A stretch of 64,000 nt of DNA from Sphingorhabdus lacus. GTDB lineage: Bacteria > Pseudomonadota > Alphaproteobacteria > Sphingomonadales > Sphingomonadaceae. The stretch covers positions 3,392,001 through 3,456,000 of the forward strand of contig NZ_CP035733.1 of assembly GCF_009768975.1 (NCBI RefSeq). Reading direction: 5' to 3'. The notes below the pieces were generated by a model. The model saw only the letters and a list, made by a program, of their open reading frames with translations. It had not been told where the DNA came from and searched no databases. Made by a program: the position numbers and the translations under genes. Positions 27,493 through 34,737 of the stretch are shown here, piece by piece; positions within the stretch are counted from its first letter, which is position 1, and each line of letters opens with the position of its first letter.

Positions 27493-28924
27493 CAATTACA
27501 GCTAAAGTAAGAAAAGAAATCATAGCTAATATTGAGACATCTAGTTTTATATCACGCATTTTATAAGGCTGTATCATTGACCATGATGCGATTAAGACTG
27601 CTACATTGGCGATTCCAATCCCCACAAACATACCCAACATGTCATAAATCATGAATCCGGAAACTATTCCGATAATTCGACTTATTGCAGTAAGGACAAT
27701 CAAAATAAGATAAGTTTTTGATTTCCCAAGTGCTAGCAGGCCACTGTTGTATCCACTGGATGTAATTGCCACAGCGTTGCCTAAGGTAATAGCCACTACA
27801 AATTGTCCAGCTTCGTGATATCGCTGATCGTAAAGAAATCTGATTACTGTCTCACTTGTCAACACCACCACAGAGACTAGAAAAAAAGTTAAAATGAATA
27901 TCCGCTTTCGAAAACCACTAAGAACTCCTCTCAGTTTTTGGGGGTCGCTGCGATGAATTTCGGACAATGCAGGTAATCCGATGGACGTAGTGAGCTTCAT
28001 CGAAAGCTCAATTGGGATAGCGGCAATCGTATAGGCAATAGCTAATATACCAAATTCTGCTGGCGTAATGAGACCGCCTTGGATCGCTTTCAAACCCTCA
28101 CCACCTATGAAAGTGACGATGGTCGACAGGAAAATCCATTTTCCGAAATGGACAAGTGACTTCGCGGCGGCCGGTTCCAATCGAAATTTATGGGTATGTC
28201 CTTGGAGAAGCCAAAATCCGAGGACAGCTGTAGCCAGCGAGCCGACTATATTTCCGACTGCCAATGCCCACACCGATCGCCATGTATAGGCCAGCACGAC
28301 CATTGTGATGATGGTGGCGAGTTGCCCCGCCAGCTGGATGAAGGTGACGGTGCGAAAATCGAGATCGCGTTCCGCGGTCGACATCTTGACCGACGTAAAG
28401 CCTGCGATGGCTGCGGTGGTGCTCAGTACAGTCAAAAGCGGAAACAATATGGGCTGTTTGTAGATCAGCGATATGGGGTAGGCGAGAAGGCAGCCGACCA
28501 CGCACAACGCAAAGCCGCGGATGACCTGGATCGTCCAAGCTGTATTAAGAAAGGCGGGGTCGTTGCCACGTGGATCACGGATGATCGCGGGCTTGATCCC
28601 CAAATCGGAAAACATCTGAAGGCCGACCAAAAATATGGTCGCCAAGGCCATCAGGCCGAAGGCTTCCGGAAACAGCAATCGCGTGAGGATCAGGTTCGAT
28701 CCTAATTGCAGCACGCGCTGGATGACGAAGCCTCCGCCGATCCAAGCGCCGGATTGGGCGGCGCGGCCGGATAGGGATCCGGGATCCGACCCGCCGCTGA
28801 CCATCCTCATCACCCGGGCAAAGGGGCGGGCGATGCGATCGAGATAGGGGTTAGAATTCAATAGGACGGGCCTTGGGGTCGGTGCGGGTGGTACTTGTGT
28901 TGCGATTACCAGTGACCCCGCCAT
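27485..28924 (-). CDS. Wzx-type oligosaccharide flippase
   Basis: MOP-superfamily transporter that moves lipid-linked EPS repeat units to the outer leaflet. It is about 479 residues, with 12 to 14 hydrophobic segments and the typical start SGAWIGGGFVIQRVLQLGSN followed by LTRLLFPEAFGLMALATIF. The 50 residues before that are polar and Pro-rich, so an internal start (for example the ATG near 28810) is possible. No strong ribosome site was seen for either. The gene is divergent from the exosortase. Its 3' third is more AT-rich than its 5' part. Confidence 0.88.
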   Translation of the reverse strand: MAGSLVIATQVPPAPTPRPVLLNSNPYLDRIARPFARVMRMVSGGSDPGSLSGRAAQSGAWIGGGFVIQRVLQLGSNLILTRLLFPEAFGLMALATIFLVGLQMFSDLGIKPAIIRDPRGNDPAFLNTAWTIQVIRGFALCVVGCLLAYPISLIYKQPILFPLLTVLSTTAAIAGFTSVKMSTAERDLDFRTVTFIQLAGQLATIITMVVLAYTWRSVWALAVGNIVGSLATAVLGFWLLQGHTHKFRLEPAAAKSLVHFGKWIFLSTIVTFIGGEGLKAIQGGLITPAEFGILAIAYTIAAIPIELSMKLTTSIGLPALSEIHRSDPQKLRGVLSGFRKRIFILTFFLVSVVVLTSETVIRFLYDQRYHEAGQFVVAITLGNAVAITSSGYNSGLLALGKSKTYLILIVLTAISRIIGIVSGFMIYDMLGMFVGIGIANVAVLIASWSMIQPYKMRDIKLDVSILAMISFLTLAVIAL

Positions 28925-29090
28925 TGTCGAGCGAAATGCTGCGCGAAGGGCCTTGATCCATGAGTTGCCTATAACCGTCGTTATTGTTTCACGCTTGCGC
29001 GAATGACAAGCTTCGCGCTATCTGTCGCCCATAATGATAGCGTACGGGGCAAACCTAGCGCAACCGCGGGTGTAGAGTTGACTAAAGACA

Positions 29091-29975
29091 TTGTCTGATT
29101 TCGCGAAATTGGCGCCTTATTTTGGCGGACAATCCTGGTTGGCGCGGTACTGGCCTGTCGTCGTTGGCGTTGCCTTGCTGTCTTTTCCCACATTGCAGTT
29201 CATCGCGACGGAAAGCTGGACGACGGAGCAGGGCTCGCACGGGCCGCTGGTGCTGGCGTCGGGTCTGTGGTTGTTATTCCGGCTGATGCCGGATGCCAAG
29301 GCGGTGCGGGATCGGCCGCCGCTTTTCCGGGGCGTTCTGCCTGTTCTGCTCGCTACCATGTTGGTGCTGGCGTTCCGGCGCGCCGCGATTATCGAGCTGG
29401 AGGTGTATGCGCTGTACCTTGTGTATATCGCGCTGCTCTATGCTTTCCTGGGGTGGCGCGCGGTGGTGCGGCTCTGGTTCCCGCTGATCTACCTGGCTTT
29501 TGCGGTGCCGATGCCCGACAGTCTGATTGCGCTCGCCACAAATCCGTTGAAACTCTGGATCAGCCAGAGCGCGGTTACCTTGCTCTATCAGGCCGGCTAT
29601 CCCATCGCGAATTCGGGTGTGATCATCCATATCGGGCAGTATCAACTGCTTGTCGCGGCGGCCTGTGCGGGGTTGAATTCGCTGATAACCCTGTCGGCGC
29701 TGACGCTGTTTTATGTGTATCTCACGCATAAATCGAACTGGAAATATATGGTCGTGCTGATCGCGGCGGTGATCCCGATTGCGATATTTGCCAATTTGAT
29801 GCGGGTGCTGATCCTGATCTTGCTGACATTCTATGCCGGCGAGGCAGTGGCGCAGGGCTTTCTGCACAATTTCGCGGGCATGACGACGTTCGCGATTGCG
29901 CTGGTCAGCATATATGTGTTCGACCAGCTATGTCAGAAAATCACCGGCCGCGGAGCGCCGGGGCGTGCCGTTTAA
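29091..29975 (+). CDS. xrtV: Exosortase (XrtV-like)
   Basis: Polytopic membrane cysteine protease/transpeptidase that processes PEP-CTERM tails. All three catalytic residues of the family are present: Cys192 in AACAGLNSL, Arg238 in ANLMRVLIL and His259 in FLHNFAGM. About eight membrane helices cover most of its 294 residues. There is no fused EpsI domain; EpsI is encoded at 21755. The AACAGLNS context, the separate EpsI, the small partner gene and the sphingomonad setting point to the V type. Subtype assignment is from memory of the family. TTG start. Likely substrates in this window are the PEP-CTERM proteins at 5582 and 31306. Confidence 0.9.
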   Translation: MSDFAKLAPYFGGQSWLARYWPVVVGVALLSFPTLQFIATESWTTEQGSHGPLVLASGLWLLFRLMPDAKAVRDRPPLFRGVLPVLLATMLVLAFRRAAIIELEVYALYLVYIALLYAFLGWRAVVRLWFPLIYLAFAVPMPDSLIALATNPLKLWISQSAVTLLYQAGYPIANSGVIIHIGQYQLLVAAACAGLNSLITLSALTLFYVYLTHKSNWKYMVVLIAAVIPIAIFANLMRVLILILLTFYAGEAVAQGFLHNFAGMTTFAIALVSIYVFDQLCQKITGRGAPGRAV

Positions 29976-30223
29976 TCTTCCGGCTCTTCTTGGGCGAATG
30001 GCTTCAGGATATAGTGGATGTACGCCAATATCCCGACAATCAGCGGAATGGCGACATATTCAAGATGCGCATTCCCGAAATAATTGGCCAGTGCACATCC
30101 TGCCGACGGAAGTAAATATTGGTAAAGTTTGTCCTGCGGTTCATCCTGCGTAGAACGCTGCAAGAATAGGACCACCAAGCCCGCGAATATCGCGACCGTG
30201 ATCCAATCATAGACAGTTTCCAA
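29972..30223 (-). CDS. Small membrane protein, probable XrtV accessory
   Basis: 83 residues with two predicted membrane helices (about 8-22 and 56-74) separated by a polar linker, and an acidic C terminus (AQEEPED). A small protein of this kind is regularly found next to sphingomonad exosortase V genes and is considered part of that sorting system; its mechanism is unknown. It converges on the exosortase gene and overlaps it by 4 bp. The family call rests on size, topology and position, and I have not aligned it to known members. Confidence 0.65.
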   Translation of the reverse strand: METVYDWITVAIFAGLVVLFLQRSTQDEPQDKLYQYLLPSAGCALANYFGNAHLEYVAIPLIVGILAYIHYILKPFAQEEPED

Positions 30224-30325
30224 CCTGAATTCCCCGTTGCAATGTGGATGGGTTAGCCAGTAAGAGAGCGAACCTAATTATTGGTCTACAAGCAATTTAT
30301 AGCCCTGACCCGAGGAGCTAATTAA

Positions 30326-31159
30326 GTGAAAGTCAAATTAACCGCAAGGCTGCTTATCGCCTGCATAGGAATACTATCTATCCAAGGCTGCAGTGGTACA
30401 CCGACCGGACAGGTCGTCGCCGTCGTAAATGGTGAGGAAATTACCCAACAAGAATTGAATGCCGAGCTCGCCGAAATGGGCCAGGTGCCCGCCGGCGACA
30501 AACAACTCATCCGTCAGCAGATGCTGCAGCGGATCATTGAGCGGCGTCTTCTGGCACAGGTTGCCAAGGAGGAAGAGCTGGACCGCGATCCGTTGTACAT
30601 CATCCGCGAGCGGCGTTTGAATGAAGAGCTTTTGGTCCAGATGTACGGTGCAAAAACGGCGGATACGGTGCGTGTCCCCAATTCGGCGGCCGTGCAGAAA
30701 TATATCCGCGACAACCCCGGCAAGTTCAATCAACGCACGGCCTATCTTGTCGATCAAGTCACGTTCGACCTGCCACGCGACCCGAAAATATTGAAGGCGC
30801 TGGAAGCGGACAAGACCCTGGCTGATGTCGAGGCAACCCTGAAAAGCTTAAACGTCGTCTATGCGAAGGGCAAAAGCAGCGTGGATTCCGGCAATGTTCC
30901 CACCGCCGTTTTGAACCAGATCCTTGCGCTGCCGGCTGGCGAACCTTTCATCATTCCAGCGCAAGGCAAAGTTGTCGTTAGTGTGATTACCGGGCGCCAA
31001 CCGGTTGCCGTAAACGAGCGCGATGCCGTGCCGCTGGCCGCCCAAGCCATGCGTTCAGAGTCGCTGAGCAAGTTGATGCAAGCCCGGCTGACCGAAGCCA
31101 AGGCTGCCGCAAAAATAACCTATCAACCACAATTTGAGCCACCAGCAGACAGCAAGTAA
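30326..31159 (+). CDS. epsD: EpsD-like peptidyl-prolyl isomerase lipoprotein
   Basis: Periplasmic foldase of the SurA/parvulin-like group, as in the EpsD family of exosortase EPS clusters. A lipoprotein signal ends at Cys22 in LSIQGCSG, and a SurA-N type helical domain starts with VVAVVNGEEITQQELN. The parvulin-like C-terminal part is degenerate, so it may act as a chaperone rather than an isomerase. It is 277 residues long. Probably helps fold exported EPS or PEP-CTERM proteins. Divergent from the small membrane protein gene; the promoter lies in the 102 bp between them. Confidence 0.82.
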   Translation: MKVKLTARLLIACIGILSIQGCSGTPTGQVVAVVNGEEITQQELNAELAEMGQVPAGDKQLIRQQMLQRIIERRLLAQVAKEEELDRDPLYIIRERRLNEELLVQMYGAKTADTVRVPNSAAVQKYIRDNPGKFNQRTAYLVDQVTFDLPRDPKILKALEADKTLADVEATLKSLNVVYAKGKSSVDSGNVPTAVLNQILALPAGEPFIIPAQGKVVVSVITGRQPVAVNERDAVPLAAQAMRSESLSKLMQARLTEAKAAAKITYQPQFEPPADSK

Positions 31160-31305
31160 TGAATAGGGCAAACCAAATATATTGACTTAATTCGCCGGAG
31201 AGTGAAGGCGGTTGAACATCTTGGTAAGCGTGCGTTCGATCAGGATAAAATAATGGGGTCGCAAATGAATAAAGTCATATTGGTGAATCGCGCGGTGACG
31301 CTGCG

Positions 31306-32001
31306 ATGACATCCTCCCAATCTGCATTGTCCCGAATTGAAGGCCGGGAAAAATGGATAGCGGCTGTGATTGCCGCGATTTTCATAACCATGGGCTTTGC
31401 GCGCCTTGAAGACCGGTCGATATTGGAAATCGGGGGCAATGCTGCAAATGCTATGGCCGCTGTTGCGACCCTGAGCGCCGATGACGAAGCTGCCGAAGAA
31501 GCTGAAGAACAGCCCTATATCACGCCAATTGCACAGGCATCGCGGCTCTCCCGCCCCAAGGCGCGCAGAATATTGCGCGACACCGTGCTGCCCGCGAACG
31601 GAAATGGCGGCGGCATAGCACCCACTTTCACACCAAATACAAATGGTCTGTTTGGTCCGTTGCTCGATACAAGTGCGGGCGCGCTGGAAGCTTTCGCACT
31701 GGGCGACAATCTGCCCGAGCTTGCATTGGCATCCCCTCCTTCACTTGCCCGTAACCCTTCCGGCATCTTCGCTTCGGGTGGCATTCCGGATGGAGGAGGC
31801 ACCGGTGGCGGCGGTGGCGACACCGGTTCCGGTGGCACGGATTCCGGCAATGGCGGCGGTGGTGACGGTCTTGTGCCTGCGGTACCCGAACCTTCGACAT
31901 GGATGATGCTGCTTCTCGGCTTTTTCATGCTGGGATCGGTGCTGAGACACCGTAACAAAGCAACCCGGGGCCATTTTGCTCATGTGCATTCCGGCCTCTA
32001 A
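31306..32001 (+). CDS. Gly-rich PEP-CTERM sorting domain protein
   Basis: 231 residues with a hydrophobic N-terminal helix (about 17-32, signal anchor or signal peptide). An acidic stretch (DDEAAEEAEE) and a disordered middle follow, then a run of Gly/Ser/Asp repeats (about 160-190) and the sorting tail PEPSTWMMLLLGF from residue 194. It is a strong candidate substrate of the exosortase 1.3 kb upstream. A Gly-rich linker before the tail suggests a surface-displayed or matrix protein. A 14-codon reading frame (31265-31309) ends on its start codon in an ATGA overlap and may couple translation. Confidence 0.82.
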   Translation: MTSSQSALSRIEGREKWIAAVIAAIFITMGFARLEDRSILEIGGNAANAMAAVATLSADDEAAEEAEEQPYITPIAQASRLSRPKARRILRDTVLPANGNGGGIAPTFTPNTNGLFGPLLDTSAGALEAFALGDNLPELALASPPSLARNPSGIFASGGIPDGGGTGGGGGDTGSGGTDSGNGGGGDGLVPAVPEPSTWMMLLLGFFMLGSVLRHRNKATRGHFAHVHSGL

Positions 32002-32021
32002 GCTGGGTCGAAACCCTTAAC

Positions 32022-32900
32022 ATGCTAAATTGGCGCCCTAATCGATATTCGCTCTTGGCGTGGCTTTGGTCCATGCTTGTGGGCAGCTATCTGATGTTTG
32101 AAGCCCATAGCTATAGAGGTTTCTACGCGTGGGTGTCTGAATGGCAAATTTCGGTGTTCGGGTCCTATGCTCCATTTTTGAGCTTTCTGTTTCTGTTGGC
32201 CATCGGTGTATTACCTGTGCTGCTGATTTTGACGCTCATTCGTAAGAGACGCCGTCGTCAGCCGGATGTCGTGGGTGCCGCAAACCTGCGTTTGGAGCGG
32301 GCCATTAAAATACGGAATGCCGCACGCGGTGTTTTCGCCGTTGCGTTCGGACTTTTGCTGGTCGCGCTGCTGTTTGTGACCTTCGCCCTCCCGAACGATG
32401 AGGGTGAGCCGGTGACCTTGACCGTGTCCGAAAATTCGTCAGTCCCCTTGCGCGAAGGGGCCGCACGACTGGTCGGGGGCGAAGTCGGTACGATGTTCAC
32501 TTTTGGCCAATCCTGGTGGATCGGCGAGCACCGGAAATTTTTTGCGGTGTATCAAGTGCCCGGACTCAATCGGGAAGGTGCCAGCTTTTTCGTAGACCTC
32601 GGGCCGGTTGATGTGAAGCAATTGCCCGGCCTCCGCCAACGAACGACCTGGTCGGGCCTTCTTGTAAAAGGCGGGTTGCCCGGAACGACCCGTCCGATGT
32701 TACGCAGTGCCGGTATCAAAGTCAGCGATCCCTATTACACATTATATCCGGATCGCCGGACGCTTCAGGCAAGCTATTTCGTTCAGCTTGGACAAATGGC
32801 GTTGCTCGCGCTGCTGCTTGCCTTGGTCAGCATCTTTTACAACCGTCATATCGCGCGAATACAAAGAGAGTTTAATACGGCAGCGCGCCCGACAGTTTAA
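32022..32900 (+). CDS. Unrecognised membrane protein downstream of PEP-CTERM gene
   Basis: I do not recognise this 292-residue protein. It has four hydrophobic segments (about 10-28, 48-72, 103-124 and 258-280). Between the third and fourth lies a periplasm-sized domain of about 130 residues with several GxW, YQVPG and LRQRTTW stretches but no catalytic motif that I can name. An RKRRRRQ patch after the second helix should face the cytoplasm. It follows the PEP-CTERM gene by 20 bp in the same orientation, so a role in the sorting system or the EPS assembly is plausible. Confidence 0.6.
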   Translation: MLNWRPNRYSLLAWLWSMLVGSYLMFEAHSYRGFYAWVSEWQISVFGSYAPFLSFLFLLAIGVLPVLLILTLIRKRRRRQPDVVGAANLRLERAIKIRNAARGVFAVAFGLLLVALLFVTFALPNDEGEPVTLTVSENSSVPLREGAARLVGGEVGTMFTFGQSWWIGEHRKFFAVYQVPGLNREGASFFVDLGPVDVKQLPGLRQRTTWSGLLVKGGLPGTTRPMLRSAGIKVSDPYYTLYPDRRTLQASYFVQLGQMALLALLLALVSIFYNRHIARIQREFNTAARPTV

Positions 32901-32957
32901 GGGCCGTTAACCAAGCATTAGAACGCGAACGCAATTCCGGCGCGTTATTGCGGTCCT

Positions 32958-33464
32958 ATGACGCATCTGATGCAATTCAGTCTCGGTCTTACCGTCGCAA
33001 TCGCGCTGAATCTGGCTATCCAGACGTCAGGCGAAAATGACGCGCGCACGGCGTACAGCATAAATGCCACCGGAATGAGCGATAAAGCCGCAGGCCCTGC
33101 ACCCATTGCTCTACGCGCGAACGACGGCTTATTTTATGTGCGCGGTACAGGCGACGCAGGAACCGTGACCTTCCTTGTCGACACCGGAGCATCGCATGTT
33201 GTTCTGGGGCATAAGGATGTCGATAAGCTGAAAATCTCGCCCCTGCAGACGTCGGATCGGGACTATCTGAAAACCGCATCCGGAAAAGTTCAGGTGAAAT
33301 GGGTCGTGATCGACCAACTGTCTGTCGGCGGCAGCACATTACACAATGTGCGCGCAGCAATCCCCCAATCGGATATCGGCATTTCGTTGCTCGGCCAAAA
33401 TGCCTTGGCCCAATTTCAGACCGTCAACATCGATGGCGATACCATTTCTTTCAAACGCGATTGA
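32958..33464 (+). CDS. Retropepsin-like aspartic protease (clan AA)
   Basis: 168-residue secreted or anchored protease of the TIGR02281-like group. An N-terminal hydrophobic stretch (about 4-22) is followed by a single DTG active site in FLVDTGASHVVLG (Asp75). The later GISLLGQNALAQF holds the flap/psi-loop signature. With one DTG it must dimerise. The gap to the upstream gene is 57 bp. It closes the exosortase-linked cluster on this side. No terminator with a T run was found in the 170 bp that follow. Confidence 0.8.
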   Translation: MTHLMQFSLGLTVAIALNLAIQTSGENDARTAYSINATGMSDKAAGPAPIALRANDGLFYVRGTGDAGTVTFLVDTGASHVVLGHKDVDKLKISPLQTSDRDYLKTASGKVQVKWVVIDQLSVGGSTLHNVRAAIPQSDIGISLLGQNALAQFQTVNIDGDTISFKRD

Positions 33465-33636
33465 TAGGCCAAACCCGATCGTTTCGGTTGCCGGGAAATT
33501 CCCGAATATCTGCCGGGTCTGTGTCTTCGTAAAGTCACCGATGATGTAACTGTTCCGATTTACCCGCGCAGTGGGTGGCTTGACGTTTAAAAAGCAGGGC
33601 CAATTACTGTGGTTATCAATTGCTCTGTGGATACAA

Positions 33637-34647
33637 TCACTTGGCGAACTGTCTTAGAATGAAGTTCAAGATGAACTCGTCGCGGCCGGGGGTTTTTGCG
33701 CCTGTTACGGTTTGCCATTTTTTGGGCAGATGGTCGGCGACATGTCCAGCCTCTTCGCTGAAAACATAATGCTCGAAAAAGGATCGCCAAGCCTGTTTCT
33801 CAGGCGCTGGCTGGTCGCGTATCGTCATAAGCGCCAGTAGGACGGCTTCGAACGCCGGACCGGCGCCTTTGGGCATCCACCAATAATTGGCGAGCATGTT
33901 CAGGGGGCCATTTGCCTCTACATGGTGCCACCACAGCGACGGAATATAGATGGCATCGCCGGGTTCCAGATCGGCAGTTAATGCTGCGGCTTCTGCGTCG
34001 CGAAATTTCGGATAGCGCCCATAATCGGGATTATGAAAATCAACCATGCTCGCAGGTGGACCTGCCATCGTGAACTCCAACGGCCCCACATATAAGTTGG
34101 AAATCTGCTCAGGTGGAAATAGGGTAAAACGTCGAGTGCCCGAGATGCAGCATGCGATGTTGCGGCTATTGTCATAATGCGCGGCAACTCTGGATGTGTT
34201 GCCCAGCCATAAGCGGGGTTCGATTTCTGCGTTCAAGAGCGGCATGGGGTTTTCGGTGCTGAAGTCCGGCATCGTCGCGCCAGAAGGTGCGGAACCAGCA
34301 TAGATCATCAGGGGAGGAGGACCTTCTGCCGTCAACAGCAATTGATCGACGATATGGGAAAGCGTCGTTTCGCCTTTGTCATAGTTAAAGCCGTTCATGT
34401 CCTGATTGTAGAAATAGCGACCCTGCATTTCGGGTTGGCCGACGAAGGTTTCGACAGCGACGCCGCTATCATGCTGTTTGAGATAGCTCCCGAGATCGCT
34501 TCGCGACTTTTGTGCGGCCTGCACAATAGGCCAATCCGCCACCAGGCCTTTCAGGATTACAGGTTCACCACGCGTCAGTATTTCGTCTTCAAAAATGTGC
34601 TTCGTAACATTGTGGCGAAACGGAACCGAGTTCGGGTGTGTCTTCAT
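33637..34647 (-). CDS. JmjC-like cupin domain protein (Cupin_8)
   Basis: Putative Fe(II)/2-oxoglutarate oxygenase of 336 residues. The metal set HxD...H is visible as AAHYDNSRN (His157, Asp159) and WWHHVEA (His241), with GTRRFTLFPP and PGDAIYIPSLWWHH typical of cupin_8/JmjC-like hydroxylases. I use the internal ATG at 34647 (AGGAG 12 bases upstream), because the longer frame opens with a TTG and unrelated residues. It is divergent from the esterase-GH115 pair across a LacI-type operator, so it probably belongs to the xylan regulon. Proteins like this accompany TonB receptors and halogenase-like genes in related bacteria; the substrate is unknown. Confidence 0.75.
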   Translation of the reverse strand: MKTHPNSVPFRHNVTKHIFEDEILTRGEPVILKGLVADWPIVQAAQKSRSDLGSYLKQHDSGVAVETFVGQPEMQGRYFYNQDMNGFNYDKGETTLSHIVDQLLLTAEGPPPLMIYAGSAPSGATMPDFSTENPMPLLNAEIEPRLWLGNTSRVAAHYDNSRNIACCISGTRRFTLFPPEQISNLYVGPLEFTMAGPPASMVDFHNPDYGRYPKFRDAEAAALTADLEPGDAIYIPSLWWHHVEANGPLNMLANYWWMPKGAGPAFEAVLLALMTIRDQPAPEKQAWRSFFEHYVFSEEAGHVADHLPKKWQTVTGAKTPGRDEFILNFILRQFAK

Positions 34648-34696
34648 GTGCGCATCTTGCTCCTGTCCGAAATCACTTAACAGCAAATAACGAAGA

Positions 34697-34710
34697 TGGT
34701 AGCGTTACCA
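34697..34710. promoter_or_regulatory. LacI-type operator, TGGTAGCGTTACCA
   Basis: Near-palindromic 14-mer in the divergent promoter region between the cupin-like gene and the esterase gene, one base off the shared consensus TGGTAGCGCTACCA. Probably bound by the LacI-family protein at 57645. Confidence 0.7.
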
Positions 34711-34737
34711 GTAGAGTCGGAGAAGAGAGGGTTTCGA

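Noticed and set aside
33465-33636. CGGGAAATTCCCG inverted repeat after the retropepsin gene as a terminator.
   Set aside because: The loop is too small for a stable long stem and no T run follows.
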